The translations under genes and the position numbers were made by a program. From the NCBI GenBank assembly GCA_036365455.1, contig JAWQUS010000021.1:20830001-20894000 (forward strand): 64,000 nucleotides of DNA, in the 5' to 3' direction. This document shows positions 52,037 through 63,425 of this stretch, piece after piece; positions within the stretch are counted from its first letter, which is position 1; every line of letters starts with the position of its first letter. This DNA comes from Macrosoma leucophasiata (Eukaryota; Arthropoda; Insecta; Lepidoptera; Hedylidae). Below the pieces are notes generated by a model that was given only the letters and a program-made list of their open reading frames with translations, was not told the DNA's origin and did no database searches.

Positions 52037-52241
52037 AACGCCAACCATCCTCTCTATTGAAATTTGGATGCTTATTAATCTCAATAGCCTCCCTGACCAT
52101 CCGTGGGATAGGACGATTTTCTTTGGATATTATCTGAACCTTATCAAAACGAATGTAGTGGTTGGGTTTATCCGTTAGATGTTCACAAACTGCAGACTTT
52201 CCGGTTCGTTGGTGTTTGACATCGGCTATATGTTCTTTCAC
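51945..52241 (-). pseudogene. GIY-YIG endonuclease C-terminal part
   Basis: The 98-codon minus frame has the C-terminal pattern of the Penelope endonuclease: K-E-H-I-A-D-V-K, C-E-H-L, H-Y-I-R-F-D, then R-E-A-I-E-I-N-K-H-P-N-F-N-R-E-D-G. The GIY and YIG motifs themselves lie upstream and are lost at the fold-back junction (~52243). It supplies the domain missing from the forward RT frame. Confidence 0.75.
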
Positions 52242-52300
52242 CCAGGAATCAAATTTCTAAGGATACAGCTGAGGAGATTTGACAAGATATAGCAACTGCG

Positions 52301-53410
52301 TTGCGTCGTAGTCGCCCTCCAAAGCCAAACATGTCCCGAAATGAAGCCCAAGCACTGAAAGCATTACGGAAATCAAAAGACATTATCATTCTCCGTGCAG
52401 ACAAGGGAAACACTACGGTTGTGATGGACACGTCTGATTACAATGATAAAATCACATCTTTATTATCGGATGTGAATACTTACAAAAAGGTTGAAAAAGA
52501 TCCGACCTCAAAAATTGTTAAGAAAACAGCTGAATTGTTGCATAAACATGCAGAAACATTGGATTTAGACGTACCAAAATTACTCCTATCATGTGCGAAG
52601 CCACCGAAATTGTATGGACTCTCAAAAATACACAAGTCTGGCGTCCCTCTTCGTCCGATCGTGAGCCAAATTGACACACCGACATATAAACTGGCTCAAC
52701 ACGTAGCACGTATACTTTCACCACTGAGGGGACAAACAACGGCTTTTGTGAAGGATATCTATAGTTTTATCGCTGAAGTCAACCATCTACAACTCTCAGC
52801 TAATGACGTTATGGTCAGTTTTGACGTTGAATCTTTGTTCACGAGCTTACCAGTGAAAGAATGCGTTGAAATAGTTAAAAGGAGGTTAGTCGCTAACCTA
52901 TATTATATTAATTTGCCTATAGAATATTCAGAATTGCTGGGATGGTGTCTAACATCAGGTTACCTCATGTGGAACAATGAATTTTACATGCAACTAGATG
53001 GAGTCGCAATGGGCTCTCCGGTGTCTCCTGTGGTTGCAGATATATTTATGGAAGACTTTGAGGAGCGTGCCCTGAGTACTACATCTATAACACCTAAAAT
53101 ATACAAGCGCTATGTAGACGATACGTTCACCGTGTTAGACAGTGATGAAGTAACTGGATTTTTCGATCATCTTAATTCCATTAATCAAAAGATCAGATTT
53201 ACTATGGAATTGGAGCAAAATAGCAAATTAGCCTTCTTAGATACTGTATTGATTAGGAATCCCGACAACACTTTAAGACATACTGTGTATAGGAAACCTA
53301 GGCATAAGCGAGGCATATGTGACAACGATCATTTAAATGCCGAGCTAAAACACTTACGACTTGTCGACGAATTCGGATCCAATTATATCCAAATTGAAAT
53401 CCCAAACTAG
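52301..53410 (+). pseudogene. Penelope-like reverse transcriptase, partial
   Basis: The 369-codon frame shows A-D-K-G-N at 33-37, L-Y-G-L-S-K-I-H-K near 104-112, R-P-I-V-S at 118-122, F-D-V-E-S-L-F-T-S-L-P with catalytic Asp175, G-V-A-M-G-S-P-V-S-P at 234-243 and Y-V-D-D at 271-274. These are the RT motifs of Penelope-like elements. The first codon is TTG, and the frame continues upstream only to a TGA at 52280, so the N-terminus is damaged. After about residue 350 it jumps by an internal deletion into the 3' part in the wrong frame, so RT is not joined to the GIY-YIG domain. The RT core residues are intact but the copy is not autonomous. Confidence 0.9.
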
Positions 53411-53711
53411 TAAATCTGCAAAACCACGAGATACGGTTAGTAATTTTTGCGTGAATCCGGACCGTTATGGCAGACGCCTCAGAAACAGGTGGCGCTAGCA
53501 TGACATGGCAACGTAGTTTTCAGTAATTTCTCGATAGATGGCGCCACTAGTAGCTTACATCGCACTAGGGTTGTGTTCCGTCTCAGCTATATAAGACCAG
53601 GCTGAACATCGTCGAGTTAGTCTGCCCGTGACCACGGGAGCTGGAAAGCGACCGAAACGTCGGGTGTAAGAAGTTTGGGAGTGTTGTATACGCGAGAAAA
53701 TCCGCAAGTTT
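53361..53711 (+). repeat. Right inverted arm of the Penelope-like element
   Basis: It carries CCCGTGACCACGGG, GACCGAAACGTCGGGTG and the end GCGAGAAAATCCGCAAG. The CGAAACGTC phrase is shared with 3' regions of many Penelope-like elements, where it belongs to a hammerhead-type ribozyme. No clear CTGANGA partner is seen here. Confidence 0.9.
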
Positions 53712-53789
53712 AATATCTACGATATATGAAGCTCGCGAAAACCTACGAAAACGTTAATAATGACGTATATAGTGCATGTTCCCAAAGGG

Positions 53790-53936
53790 ATAGGCAGCGT
53801 TAAACCTAAGTCCTTAATTGTTTTGCCTCTGATAGTTATTGCGGGGCCATACATTACTATCAAACCGAAACAAGATATTCCTGAACACTATCACTTAATT
53901 GCAGTATAATGGAGCTCTACCAACAGAAAATTATTA
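53790..53936 (-). repeat. Family B fragment
   Basis: CATACATTACTATCAAACCG, CTGAACACTATCACTTAATTG and GGAGCTCTACCAACAGAAAA mark the second half of the family, diverged. Confidence 0.7.
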
Positions 53937-54415
53937 CAATAAGCCCATTGTTTTTGAGATTTTTGTACGCCAAGCTCTTATAGCTATATTATAATAGCTA
54001 TATTATACTTACTCATAATAACATAAATTGTATGTACGCTCTTATGAAATAAGGCTGAAATGTTATCGATTACTTGTAAATAATCTAGGTCTTATTAAAT
54101 CCATGGCCGCCGATAAGCTACATCAAAGCCTGTAGCAATAAGCCGATCTTGACCGAGTTGGCTCTCCAGCCGATGTCGAGTGAACTAAATGTCATACTTG
54201 AGTGCTCGGGATGGAACACGCCTAAAACATCACATTCGCTTTATATAAAAACTTTTGAGGCTATTTCTGAAGGCAACCTTGAACAAAAAATGGAAGCTTG
54301 AGTTGGACATGAGGATTAATGGATCTATACAATTGGATAAAACATAATCTTAACATTGAATAAGTTGTTTTATCGCTATAGAATTATTCTGCTCTTCTCT
54401 CCAATTTTTCTTTTA
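53937..54415. other. Spacer
   Basis: No feature recognised. Confidence 0.3.
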
Positions 54416-54675
54416 GTATGTACATATGTCTGTATGTATCTTCACGCCAGATCTCTAACGGGGTAGGCAGAGAGCGTAGAGCGCCAGATATCCCGGTCCT
54501 GACATACCTCTCGTGCCTCGTCTACTTTCATCATTCACTTCATACATGCACGCCGATTCCTAAGACTTTTGACCGCACCGACAGACAGAACTCGACCTAT
54601 TTGGTCATGGTAGGTCAGTCTTGGTCTTTCTGGGCCTCTGCAAATCTGTTTAGTCATTCGCTCATTCGACATTCT
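54416..54675 (-). pseudogene. RTE-like LINE, 5'-truncated copy
   Basis: In reverse it carries the 3' end (TATCTTCACGCCAGATCTCT) and the last ~200 bp of the C-terminal coding region (GACCAAGACTGACCTACCAT). A deletion has removed the middle part that holds the M-L-R-W-F-G-H motif. Confidence 0.8.
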
Positions 54676-54739
54676 CATTCATTTTTCTTATTGAATTACA
54701 ATGTGAAGCAACGTAAAATGGTAAGTTAATGCTATCTCT

Positions 54740-55118
54740 AGACATCTACAATCTACACAAAAACTATTCGGGTGCGTCCACACCTGACGAATGTGCAGCT
54801 CGCAAGCCTCTCACCAACTGTCCGCGAGCTGCACGTGTACTTCTTTGGTTCAAGCGTCACTACTGTGGCGCCCGCACGCAGCTTCCGCGCTATCTACGCG
54901 CCATATGGGAGCGGCGCGCTAGTGGCTAATGTGCTCCTATACTTCGTTTTCTTTTAAACACATTAGAAATCGTTATCAAATAAAATGTGATTGCCCCTTT
55001 GTATAGAATTTCATCAGGTTCTCGGTTTCAACAGGAAACTCGCTTTCTTTCTCGTCCATATGGTGGTCGCGAGCTAAGAGACTGGCGCAAAGTTTACACA
55101 GCCAACTTTACCCAGGGG
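54740..55118. other. GC-rich segment with 11-bp hairpin
   Basis: GTGCAGCTCGC (54793-54803) pairs with GCGAGCTGCAC (54824-54834). The following ~110 bp are CpG-rich (GGCGCCCGCACGCAGC, GGAGCGGCGCGC). A second GC-rich block lies at 55490-55600, beyond a family B insertion. Together they may be the ends of an old MITE opened by that insertion. Confidence 0.35.
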
Positions 55119-55407
55119 CATTTTTTTTATGTAATGAAAGTGGCAAACAAGCATGCAGTTTACATTGATGTTAAGTGATGACTGCAGCCCATAGACACCC
55201 ACACAAAGACCAGAGGTCATAATGTAGATGCGTTACTACTCCTGAGGCCTAAGGTGTTATACCTCTGAGCCGGAAATTACGAGGCCGTACATTACCACCT
55301 GACCGGAAGACGATAGTGCTGAGCACTACCATTTAGCGGCAAGTATATTAGGTAATGCGGTGGTGCCTACGCCCGTGAGCTGCGTCACTGGAGCTCTACC
55401 ACCAGTT
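55119..55407 (-). repeat. Family B, full length
   Basis: It runs from the T-run plus ATGTAATGAAAGTGG to CTCTACCACCAGT, with all landmarks present and little divergence. Confidence 0.92.
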
Positions 55408-55729
55408 TAAATACCACCAGTAAATTTAAATTATACTCGTTTTGTATGCAAAGCTTCAAAGTCATATCAATTGGTAGGCTATGGCGTATTGCGTGACAAA
55501 GCCACTGAGCGATGTTCGCAGCGGCTCAGCGGCTATTTTGCCGCGCGCGACTGTTTTGCTGTGCCCTGAGCGCTGCTGAAATAACGTGGGGCCAGCCTTG
55601 TTTGGAAAGGGGATTGTTGTTGTGCGGTTTGATGGTTAGAATATTGTTGGTCTTATTTTATTTTGCGAACTAGTTATCTTTTGTATTTTAACACTTTGTT
55701 TGTAGAGATTGAGATTATTATCCGGACTT

Positions 55730-56016
55730 TTTTTTTTTATGTAATGAGCGTGGCAAACAAGCATGCAGTTCACATTGATGTTAAGTGATGACTGCAGCCT
55801 ATAGACACCCACATGAAGACCAAGGTCAAAATGCAGATGCGTTACCACTCCTGAGGCCTAAGGTGTTATGCCTTTGTGCCGGAAATTACAGGACCGCACA
55901 TTACCACCTGACCGGAACACGATAGTGCTGAACACTACCATTTAGCGGCAAGTATATTAGGTAATGCGGTGGTGCCTACGCCCGCGAGCTCCGTCACTGA
56001 AACTCTACCACCAGTA
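55730..56016 (-). repeat. Family B, full length
   Basis: A second well-kept copy 320 bp further on in the same orientation, ending CTCTACCACCAGTAAAA. Confidence 0.92.
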
Positions 56017-56092
56017 AAACTGTACTTACTGTAGTGTTGACGTCCGCAGTAGCCATAAAACTACAGTAGTGGCTGTATATGAAATACACTAA

Positions 56093-56262
56093 TGGTAGAG
56101 TTCCAATGTCAGAACTTAACGGCACGATTTTTTTTTAAAATGGTAATATAACTATAACTATCATAGAGATAAAGCAATTTTGGTCTCAGGAATGGCATCG
56201 CATTTGCATTTTGACTTCCAATTTTAGTGTAGGTGTCTCACTATAGTATTCACGTACCATTT
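56093..56262 (+). repeat. Family B, old opposite copy
   Basis: ATGGTAGAGTTCCAATG, GGTCTCAGGAATGGCATCGC and TTTTGACTTCCAATTTTAG read in the A-tail direction. It is much more diverged than its two neighbours. Confidence 0.65.
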
Positions 56263-56365
56263 CTGGTGGCGGTCTTATTTTCATCCGAAAACCGGTCATC
56301 TTTTGGATATGAAATAATTTGAAGAGTTTCAACAGTTAGATTATTAGATTATTCTTATAAAATAC

Positions 56366-56690
56366 TAGCTGTGCCCGCGACTTCGTCCACGTGAGAAAAA
56401 ATATGATTGTTCAGTATCTACCCGGACGGAGTCGTGGGCGCAGCTAGTATAAAAGTAGCCTATGTTACTCCTTATCACATCAGCTATCTGCCAGTGCAAG
56501 TCCCGTCAAAATCGGTCCAACCGTTCCCAAAATTAGTCCCACCAAACAGACAGACAGACAAAAATTGTAAAAAATGTGGTTTTGGTATATGTACTGTGTA
56601 TACATACATATGCATTGAGTAAAAAGCGGTTATTTTAATATTACAAACAGACACTCCAATTTTATTTATTTGTATGTATGTATGTATAGA
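56366..56690 (+). repeat. Family D element, well kept
   Basis: It has a complete terminal hairpin (ACTAGCTGTGCCC to GGGCGCAGCTAGT), one internal unit, the (ACAG)n tract and the end AATTTTATTTATTTG followed by (TATG)n. Confidence 0.78.
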
Positions 56691-57191
56691 TACACACAAT
56701 CGTATTACGTTGTTTAGTAATATTTTCAGTGAAAGTTGAATATTAATTTTTGATATTTTGGAATGTATGCAAAGTACTATCATTTATGTGGTAAAATACA
56801 ATATTTATATACCTATTGGGTCATTGTACACAAACATTACAACTAAAATTACATGAAAAATTTAAAGGAATGCCGAATTAGTTTCAATGCAGTACCACGC
56901 TGTAACAAAAACACACGCAAATTCGTGTAAGCATCCTGCGTCGCCTTGACGAAACAGCAGGCGCAGGCACACATTTTCACCGCGCGGTAGAAAGAGAGGG
57001 AGATACTTCCTCTCCTACGTCGTGCCGGCGGTTTATTTTTCCTCCATCTTACGAATCTTCGATCAGGCCACGTGTACTGACGCAAGTTTATAATTTTTTA
57101 CCAATCACAAAAAGATAAAAAGTGCACAAAGGGCTCAAGAAGATTTCACTTAAAAAAAACGTTGAAACGTATCAAATATTTATTCAGCTAA
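56691..57191. other. Spacer with a GC-rich patch
   Basis: The minus frame 56849-57085 (78 codons) is Arg/Cys-rich, without a domain. The patch at 56940-57030 (CGCCTTGACG, CACCGCGCGG, GTCGTGCCGGCGG) is GC-richer than its surroundings. Confidence 0.3.
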
Positions 57192-57229
57192 GAGTTAACC
57201 TTCTATCTTCCTAGATAGAAGGTTAACTC
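57192..57229. repeat. Perfect 17-bp foldback
   Basis: 57192-57208 is the exact reverse complement of 57213-57229, with loop TCCT. It abuts the 5' break of the RT fragment that follows. Confidence 0.88.
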
Positions 57230-57857
57230 ACCTGACCAGGGCCTTCGATACAATCTCAATTCCTAGACTAATTACAAAAATGGAGAATTACATACGGGGA
57301 ATTGCACTAAACATTTTCAAAGATTTCCTAAGTGAACGGAATCAATGTCTTAAAATCGACTCCATCATTAGCGATGAGGAAAACATTAATTACGGCTTAC
57401 CACAAGGCAGCATTTCATCGCCTACGCTCTTTCAAATATATATAAATGATTTGTGTCAATTGTCCCTCAGTCAATGTCACATGTTCACTTATGCTGATGA
57501 CACTGCCCTGTTAACATATGACAGTGATTGATTAAAAGCTAAATCACTAACTGAAAACTCATTACAAATAGTAACTAACTGGTTATCCACTAATCTGTTA
57601 CCCTACGACGCCACTCCAAGATGCCCTTACGTGGTAAAATTACGTGTCGTAGGCCCGGTTTTCCGGTCTGTGCCGCAATACCTACCAGAACTGCACTAGC
57701 ACGTAGACACTTTGATGCACAAAGCTCACGCATATACAATAAAGTTCACAAAAAGTTATCTATATATAAGCTCAACTTACATGAAGTAAAGCATCGCTTA
57801 AAACCATGGCTCCAAACTTTCACACATGATGAGACAGAGCAAATTTTAACACAATAA
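57225..57857 (+). pseudogene. CR1/Jockey-group RT fragment
   Basis: The frame enters at the RT catalytic block L-T-R-A-F-D-T-I-S-I (near 57232), before the first ATG at 57280. It continues to G-L-P-Q-G-S-I-S-S-P and the Y-A-D-D-T-A-L-L motif near residue 72 of the ATG-started part. A stop at 57529 and an internal deletion follow, then the element's C-terminus (R-R-H-F-D-A-Q-S, I-Y-K-L-N-L-H-E-V-K-H-R-L) in another frame, 57621-57857. The N-terminal half is missing. It is unlike the intact LINE at 32-35 kb in sequence, so it is a different family. Confidence 0.82.
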
Positions 57858-57889
57858 CTTCAACTCATACCACCACAAAATCTCTCGAA

Positions 57890-57960
57890 TACACACACCC
57901 ACACACACACCCACACACACACTCACACTCACACACACACATACACACACACTCACATAC
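57890..57960. repeat. CA microsatellite
   Basis: An (AC)n run with CCAC and CTCAC interruptions lies in the 3' untranslated part of the preceding LINE fragment. Confidence 0.85.
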
Positions 57961-59091
57961 AACTACATTACAACTTATTAATAGTATGTTGTTGATGTAC
58001 AAATAGCATGTAAAAAACAAGCACTTACTTCTCGTTATATGTTCGCTTAAGATTTCCTTATTTTACTGTTTTGAATTTTTTTTATATCCTTATATTCTAT
58101 TTGGTTTATTTTATGTTTCATTTCTTTTAAAATTATATACTTGTCAATTTTTCTACTGTGTCATACAATGGGAGAGGGCGCTGACTTGTGTAACACAGGT
58201 TTACCACCTAGCACACGAGTCAGAGACTTTCACATAAAATGTATCTCTTTTTACGAAATGAAGATTATTATTATTTATAACCTTTCCTTGTTGCTAATGA
58301 GTTTTACTCAAACAATATTTGATTAAAATTGAATGCCGACCCGTTGCCAACGGTTTCGGTGTCGTTTGATATTCTCGTTCAAATATTCTATTTACTGTCT
58401 CAAATAGAGTTCCTATTTCACAGTCACAAATTCTGGGGAATGGATTTATTTAATTACATCCACTTTTCCAAGAGCTTGATTAAAATATAATCAGGTACTT
58501 GTTTTGCAATTAGGTACAATTTTGCTATATCGAGGGACCAAATTGAGAAAAGTAGGATGTCCTAATAGACTGATCACACGAACGAAAAAGTATTTTTTTA
58601 GTACGATTATTTTAACAAACTCTTTTATTAATTTTTTGTGGCGTTATTTTGAGGTGTGTTTCCTTTGAGGTTCTAGAGTTGCATATCTGTTGTTATTGAT
58701 TTCAAAATATTTTTTTATATTTCATTAGTGATTTATAAAATGCTAAATTAAAAATCAAATTTCTGATTCTTATTCAAGAAGTGATTGATTTTGAGTTAAT
58801 GTCGAGTTAAACCCTCCCTGGGTTCTAGAAGTAGCTCACAATCTTTATAAAATTAAAACACTTGTCCTTATACTAAACTCAAGCTCCATCACTAGAACTT
58901 TAGGTCTAATAAAACAGTACCTACTATACAAATTGATCACATCCTACCACATAGCTCACGTCCAATAAACAATCAGAAATCAATTGGCAAATCTATCGAA
59001 ACACAACCTATCAGCATGTTACATAACGTGGTAGGCAAAGACATCATATTAAGTAATAGACCAGAAATACGCACGTCTGCTACCTTTTTTC
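57961..59091. other. LINE 3' region then spacer
   Basis: Up to about 58330 the sequence probably belongs to the 3' end of the preceding LINE (GGGAGAGGGCGCTGACTTG). Beyond it nothing is supported. Confidence 0.35.
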
Positions 59092-59384
59092 TTTTTTTTA
59101 TGTAATGGAAGTGGTAAACAAGCATGCAGTTCACATTGATATTAAGTGATGACTGCAGCCTATCGACACCCACACAAAAACCAAGGTCAACATGCAGATG
59201 CGTTACCATTGCTGAGGCCTAAGATGTTAGGTCCCTGTGCCGGAAATTACAGCCGGAAATTACATTACCACCTGACCGAAACACGATAGTGCTGAACACT
59301 ACCATTTAGCGCCAAGTATATTAGGTGATGCGGTGGTGCCTACGCCCGCGAGCTCCGTCACTGGAGCTCTACCACCAGTAAAAA
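59092..59384 (-). repeat. Family B, full length
   Basis: It runs from the T-run with ATGTAATGGAAGTGG to CTCTACCACCAGTAAAAA. It has a small local duplication (GCCGGAAATTACA twice near 59238-59262). Confidence 0.92.
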
Positions 59385-59994
59385 CCTAAGCGGTCAATTT
59401 AAATAACGATTTAACGAGAGGTCAGGTGACCTCATTGCCTACACTGTAATAAAATCCATTCGGCCGCCGAGTGCATTGTGACTGAAAATGTCCTCCAAAA
59501 AATCCAAATTGCTCAATGCTGTGGTGTCATTATCGAACAGTTAAATAAATCACGGGTCCGCATTATTTATCAATTCTGAGATATCAAATAAATAACATTT
59601 GTTTTTTAAATTATTTTCGTCCGGCTATTGTGACAATCGCATCATAAAAAACAGTTGAAACAAATTTAATAGCAAACGTGTGTATTGTCTATTTCTTATT
59701 ATATCTTTGGAACTGTGTATTGGACGAGTAAACCGCTACTGTGGCCGACAGCGAGATGTCCGGGAACTGGGTCAAAGATATTTTACGAGCTTAGCGTCGG
59801 TCCTCCGGTGGCTCGGTCGATGTAATTACCCTGCTTGGAGATTCAGGTCTCATGGGAATGCTAAGAATTGGCTTGTAACCAAAGTTTGCCGACTTGAGAC
59901 ATCCTTTACACGCGATTTGTAAAAATAAATAAATCTAAAAATATTTGGCTGAGTTAAACTTTTTTTGTTACCATAAATGTAAATCAGAAGTCAC
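59385..59994. other. Spacer with a low-copy repeat
   Basis: The part 59740-59900 is distantly related to 60765-60905 in the same orientation (AGCGTCGGTCC, GATGTAATTAC, GTTTGCCGACTT). Both carry a B-box-like GATTCAGGTCTC/GCTCGAGTCTC and may be remains of a tRNA-headed SINE. Confidence 0.4.
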
Positions 59995-60572
59995 TTATTT
60001 ATTAAGAAGAGTGTTTGCAGAGAATTGCGTGAATGGAGCGTTGGGTAATCTGCTAGAATCGAAACATCTCAGCCAGCGGGCTCGACTAGCCGTACATAAT
60101 GTACTTACTCCAACGCTTTTATATGGAAGCGAGAGCTGGGTACACAGGAAAGAGCATGAAAGTAAGTACATTAAACGCGGTCGAGATGAGATCTTTGCGC
60201 AAGATCTGCGGTGTATCACTCACCGATCGCGTTCGTAATGAAGACGCTTTGTGTGAATGATAGTATCGGTGCAAAAATGAAAAAAGGCATGCTCCGATCG
60301 GTTCGAGCATATAAAAAGAATGTCGAATGAGCGAATGACTAAACAGATATACAATGCGAATGTGGATGGTTGCAGAGGCCCAGGAAGACCAAGACTGACC
60401 TACCATAACCAAATAGGTCGAGTTCTGTCTGATGGTGGTGTCAAAAGTCTTATGAATCGGCCTACATGTATGAAGAGAATGATGAAGGTAGACGAGGCAC
60501 GAGAGGTTTGTTAGGACCGGGATACCTGGCACTCTACACTTCCCCCTTAGGGACCTGGCGTGAAGATACATA
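59995..60572 (+). pseudogene. RTE-like LINE, decayed copy
   Basis: It matches the 18.3 kb copy from the R-R-V-F-A-E-N-C-V block to the end GGACCTGGCGTGAAGATACA. At least three small indels break the frame (near 60100, 60165 and 60245). About 180 bp of the upstream sequence held by the 18.3 kb copy are missing. It is older than that copy. Confidence 0.85.
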
Positions 60573-62639
60573 CTAATTTATTTATTTATTCTTTAATGCA
60601 CATGGAATATATATGGCATAATATAATATGTACATATGGCAGATTTCATGCCATTCATATAAAATATTTAAATTGACGATGTCTTGAGGTTATTACTCGT
60701 AAGAGTAATATAATATCTTTTAGAAGATCGGTGCGTTTAAGAAAATTGTATATACACATTTTACGGACTAAAGCGTCAGTCCCGTGGCGACTGTCCCTGT
60801 GTAATTACTGTGGTCGCTGGCTCGAGTCTCACGGGGCGCTTGTAGCTGACGAGTAACTTCATCACCTTAGTTTGCCGCTTTCATACTTCCAAGAAGGTAA
60901 GCACCATTTATGTGTACATATGCTCTTATACTCTTAGGGGTTGAGGCAATTTACTTACAACCAGTTATCTACATTTTAAGAGAAGCAAAAGGTTTGTAGT
61001 TTGTAACAAAGTTGTTGAAAATCGTTAACTTTATGTAGCTCACATAAATCTACAGCGGGATCACTATATCATCTCTATTCATATGAAAGCGGAAGGTCAC
61101 TCACTCATCAGGAAATCGCAGAATCTATAAGTGCTAGGACTTTTAACTTTTACATTGGGGCTTTTTTAGGACTCAAATGTTCACTAGGAAGGGATTCTGC
61201 GAAATTGCGAATTATATTTTTCGGGTTGACAGTTTATATAAAACTTCGTTACTATAGCCTCCAGCATTGAAATCGTTATAAATGAGACTTTACTCCTGCA
61301 AATCTATAAAAAAACCCACTTTGAGAATCTTAAATTATGCCTGTTTAATTATTAACTAACATTTTAACTAGTAACACCAGCATTACCAGGATATCAGAAG
61401 TCAAATGCAAGTCATTGATACTTAAAAGCCTACATCATTAATGAAGCCCTCAAGATATGAAGGGTGACTCCTGATCCCCCATTCATCACCCTGCTCTAAT
61501 ATCATTCTCAGATTCCTCCTGAATTATTAATGTCTTATTTTATGTTCACGTACATATTCATGAGAGTTTTATGTGTGATTGAATTAAAGCGGGGTGTTAC
61601 GGTGATGCAATGAATGAAGAAGAATTTGCTGATCGTTGTTATTCATACGATCTTCATGTTAGTGGAAATTCATGAACTTCCACATATTTCTGTGGTAACA
61701 GTAACGTTAATCCATACATATATTATTTTACAGTATCCTTTTGAAATAATGAATAGCTCATAGATTCTATTTAACTACGGATTAATAAAACGTTACGGCA
61801 ATTGCAAATTAAATGACAAACATACATAATTAATTCATTGACATACTTAGTTATGCAATTTTGATATGTAGAGCTACATTGCTTTCTTTTCATCAAGTTA
61901 TGCGACGATTCAATAAATTCATCGGGTGGTGAATAAATTGTTTAAAATTAAGTAAGAGTAAGTAGTTTAGATAAATATCGTATTAAAAGATAGCGTAACA
62001 ATAGAATTTGTTGAACAGCAATATATTTACTTACAAAGTGCTTACCTTTTTGTACCATTTACTTTATGTACGCGTTTCCTTAAACATGTGGCTAATATGC
62101 AGACATTTATTTCTCCGAGGTACAAATCGAAGAAAAATTAAATTAAAACATATTGTGTACTGATTTTTAAATTTTGAATTTAATTGTTCAAGACAGATTT
62201 ATTAAATTCAGTGTGTTTAAAAATTTGATACGTACAATGCAAGTGCCAGATGAGCAAAACTAACTAAATTAAAAAAATACACGAATAAAGTTGCTAGGAA
62301 AAAATATAAAGCAACCGCTCAAAGCATATTTTAAAGCTTGTGCATTTTTAAATATGAACAGTTCGCGGCATTCAAATGAACAAAAGCTAATCACGTTTGT
62401 GGAAACTGAAATATTTTTATTTTAATAAATAAAACGTGCAGTTTCGTTTGTAGCCGTGAGTGTAGTTGTATATAGAGTGTAGTTGCCATGAAAAATATGT
62501 TATAGGAAATGGGATGCGAGTTAAAATACTGCGTATTTACATTTATATGAGTTGTAGGCTTAACGATCATGTGTACTATAATTGGTAAGAGCTCCAAAAT
62601 ACAGTGTGTGGTCATATTTATTGCACTATTGGTGACTTT
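60573..62639. other. Long AT-rich spacer
   Basis: Apart from the low-copy repeat relative at 60765-60905, no ORF, RNA or shared repeat could be supported over 2 kb. Confidence 0.35.
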
Positions 62640-62763
62640 CCAATGTTTGAAAACGTAACTTCACGCCTGTAATCCCCGAAGGGGTAGGCAGAGGTAAATG
62701 CATGCATTCAAGCATACATGCAAACACCCACGATTCGCCGGTTACGTTTTTGCCAATGTTTGA
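62640..62763 (-). mobile_element. Short family A SINE insertion
   Basis: Only the last ~100 bp of the SINE are present (62651-62752). They are flanked by the perfect 11-bp duplication CCAATGTTTGA (62640-62650 and 62753-62763). It is a clean example of a 5'-truncated SINE insertion. Confidence 0.92.
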
Positions 62764-63132
62764 TTAGATAATTTAGCGTTCCATTAGATTTTTTGTTTTA
62801 GTGACATTAAGAACTAAGCGCGGCTTGTGACCTGAATCCGAAAATGAGACTTAAGTTCATTATTCACAGGCACTAGACCTCTCCGGTCTTAAATACGTGT
62901 TTTTGATATTATTATAGATATCGTCTAATTTATTTTCATACATTGTGTAAACCTTATTTGAAGATATTAGTAAAATTCGAAGGCCAAAGCACCATCGCAT
63001 CATCTACCTTATATGCCGCAAAAATGGTAGAGACTCTACCACCAGTAAAACCAGTAATAAACCTACTGCCCATGGAGTGTAAGCGTATTACAAAATTTTC
63101 GTAGTGCCATTCACCGCTATTTTAGCGTCAGC
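62764..63132. other. Spacer with family B scraps
   Basis: GCACCATCGCATCATCTACC and CTCTACCACCAGTAAAA at 62985-63048 are end pieces of family B in opposing orientations. Confidence 0.4.
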
Positions 63133-63425
63133 ACTTCGCTTCTACTTACTAATATTACGCTGGGGGTCCTGGGTTCGATTCCCAGGTCGGGGACTATGGT
63201 TTGAAATCCTTTATCTCTGGTTCTATTGGGATTTTTCCATTTTCTGGAAACTTCCCAGTACCTCGGAGTTTGGTAATGTGCCCGGAGATGGCAACAGGTT
63301 CGCCACCTGTTACATGGGCTAAAACGTAACCGGCGAGTCGTGGGTGTTTGCATGTATGCTTGAATGCATGCATTTACCTCTGCCTACTCCTTCGGGGATT
63401 ACAGGCGTGAAATTACTTCGCTTCT
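63133..63425 (+). mobile_element. Family A SINE, 5'-truncated
   Basis: The B-box half of the head, the body and the tail are present (63144-63414). The 11-bp perfect duplication ACTTCGCTTCT lies at 63133-63143 and 63415-63425. Confidence 0.92.

Larger units (their letters stand above)
51668..53765 (+). mobile_element. Penelope-like element, folded-back copy
   Basis: The insertion (51679-53754, 2076 bp) is bounded by the 11-bp target duplication TAATAATGACG (51668-51678 and 53755-53765). It consists of an inverted 3' half (51679 to ~52243), a forward RT (~52246-53360) and a forward 3' end (53361-53754). The inverted terminal parts match over ~350 bp. Penelope-like elements commonly carry such inverted or tandem partial copies. 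The target duplication outside the whole structure shows it integrated as one unit. Confidence 0.92.

Noticed and set aside
54418..54729. 103-codon plus-strand frame
   Set aside because: It is the reverse-strand shadow of an RTE-like LINE fragment; similar shadows occur at 23521 and 60119.
56849..57085. 78-codon Arg/Cys-rich minus ORF
   Set aside because: No recognisable domain. The GC-rich patch explains its open frame, and no splice or start context was convincing.
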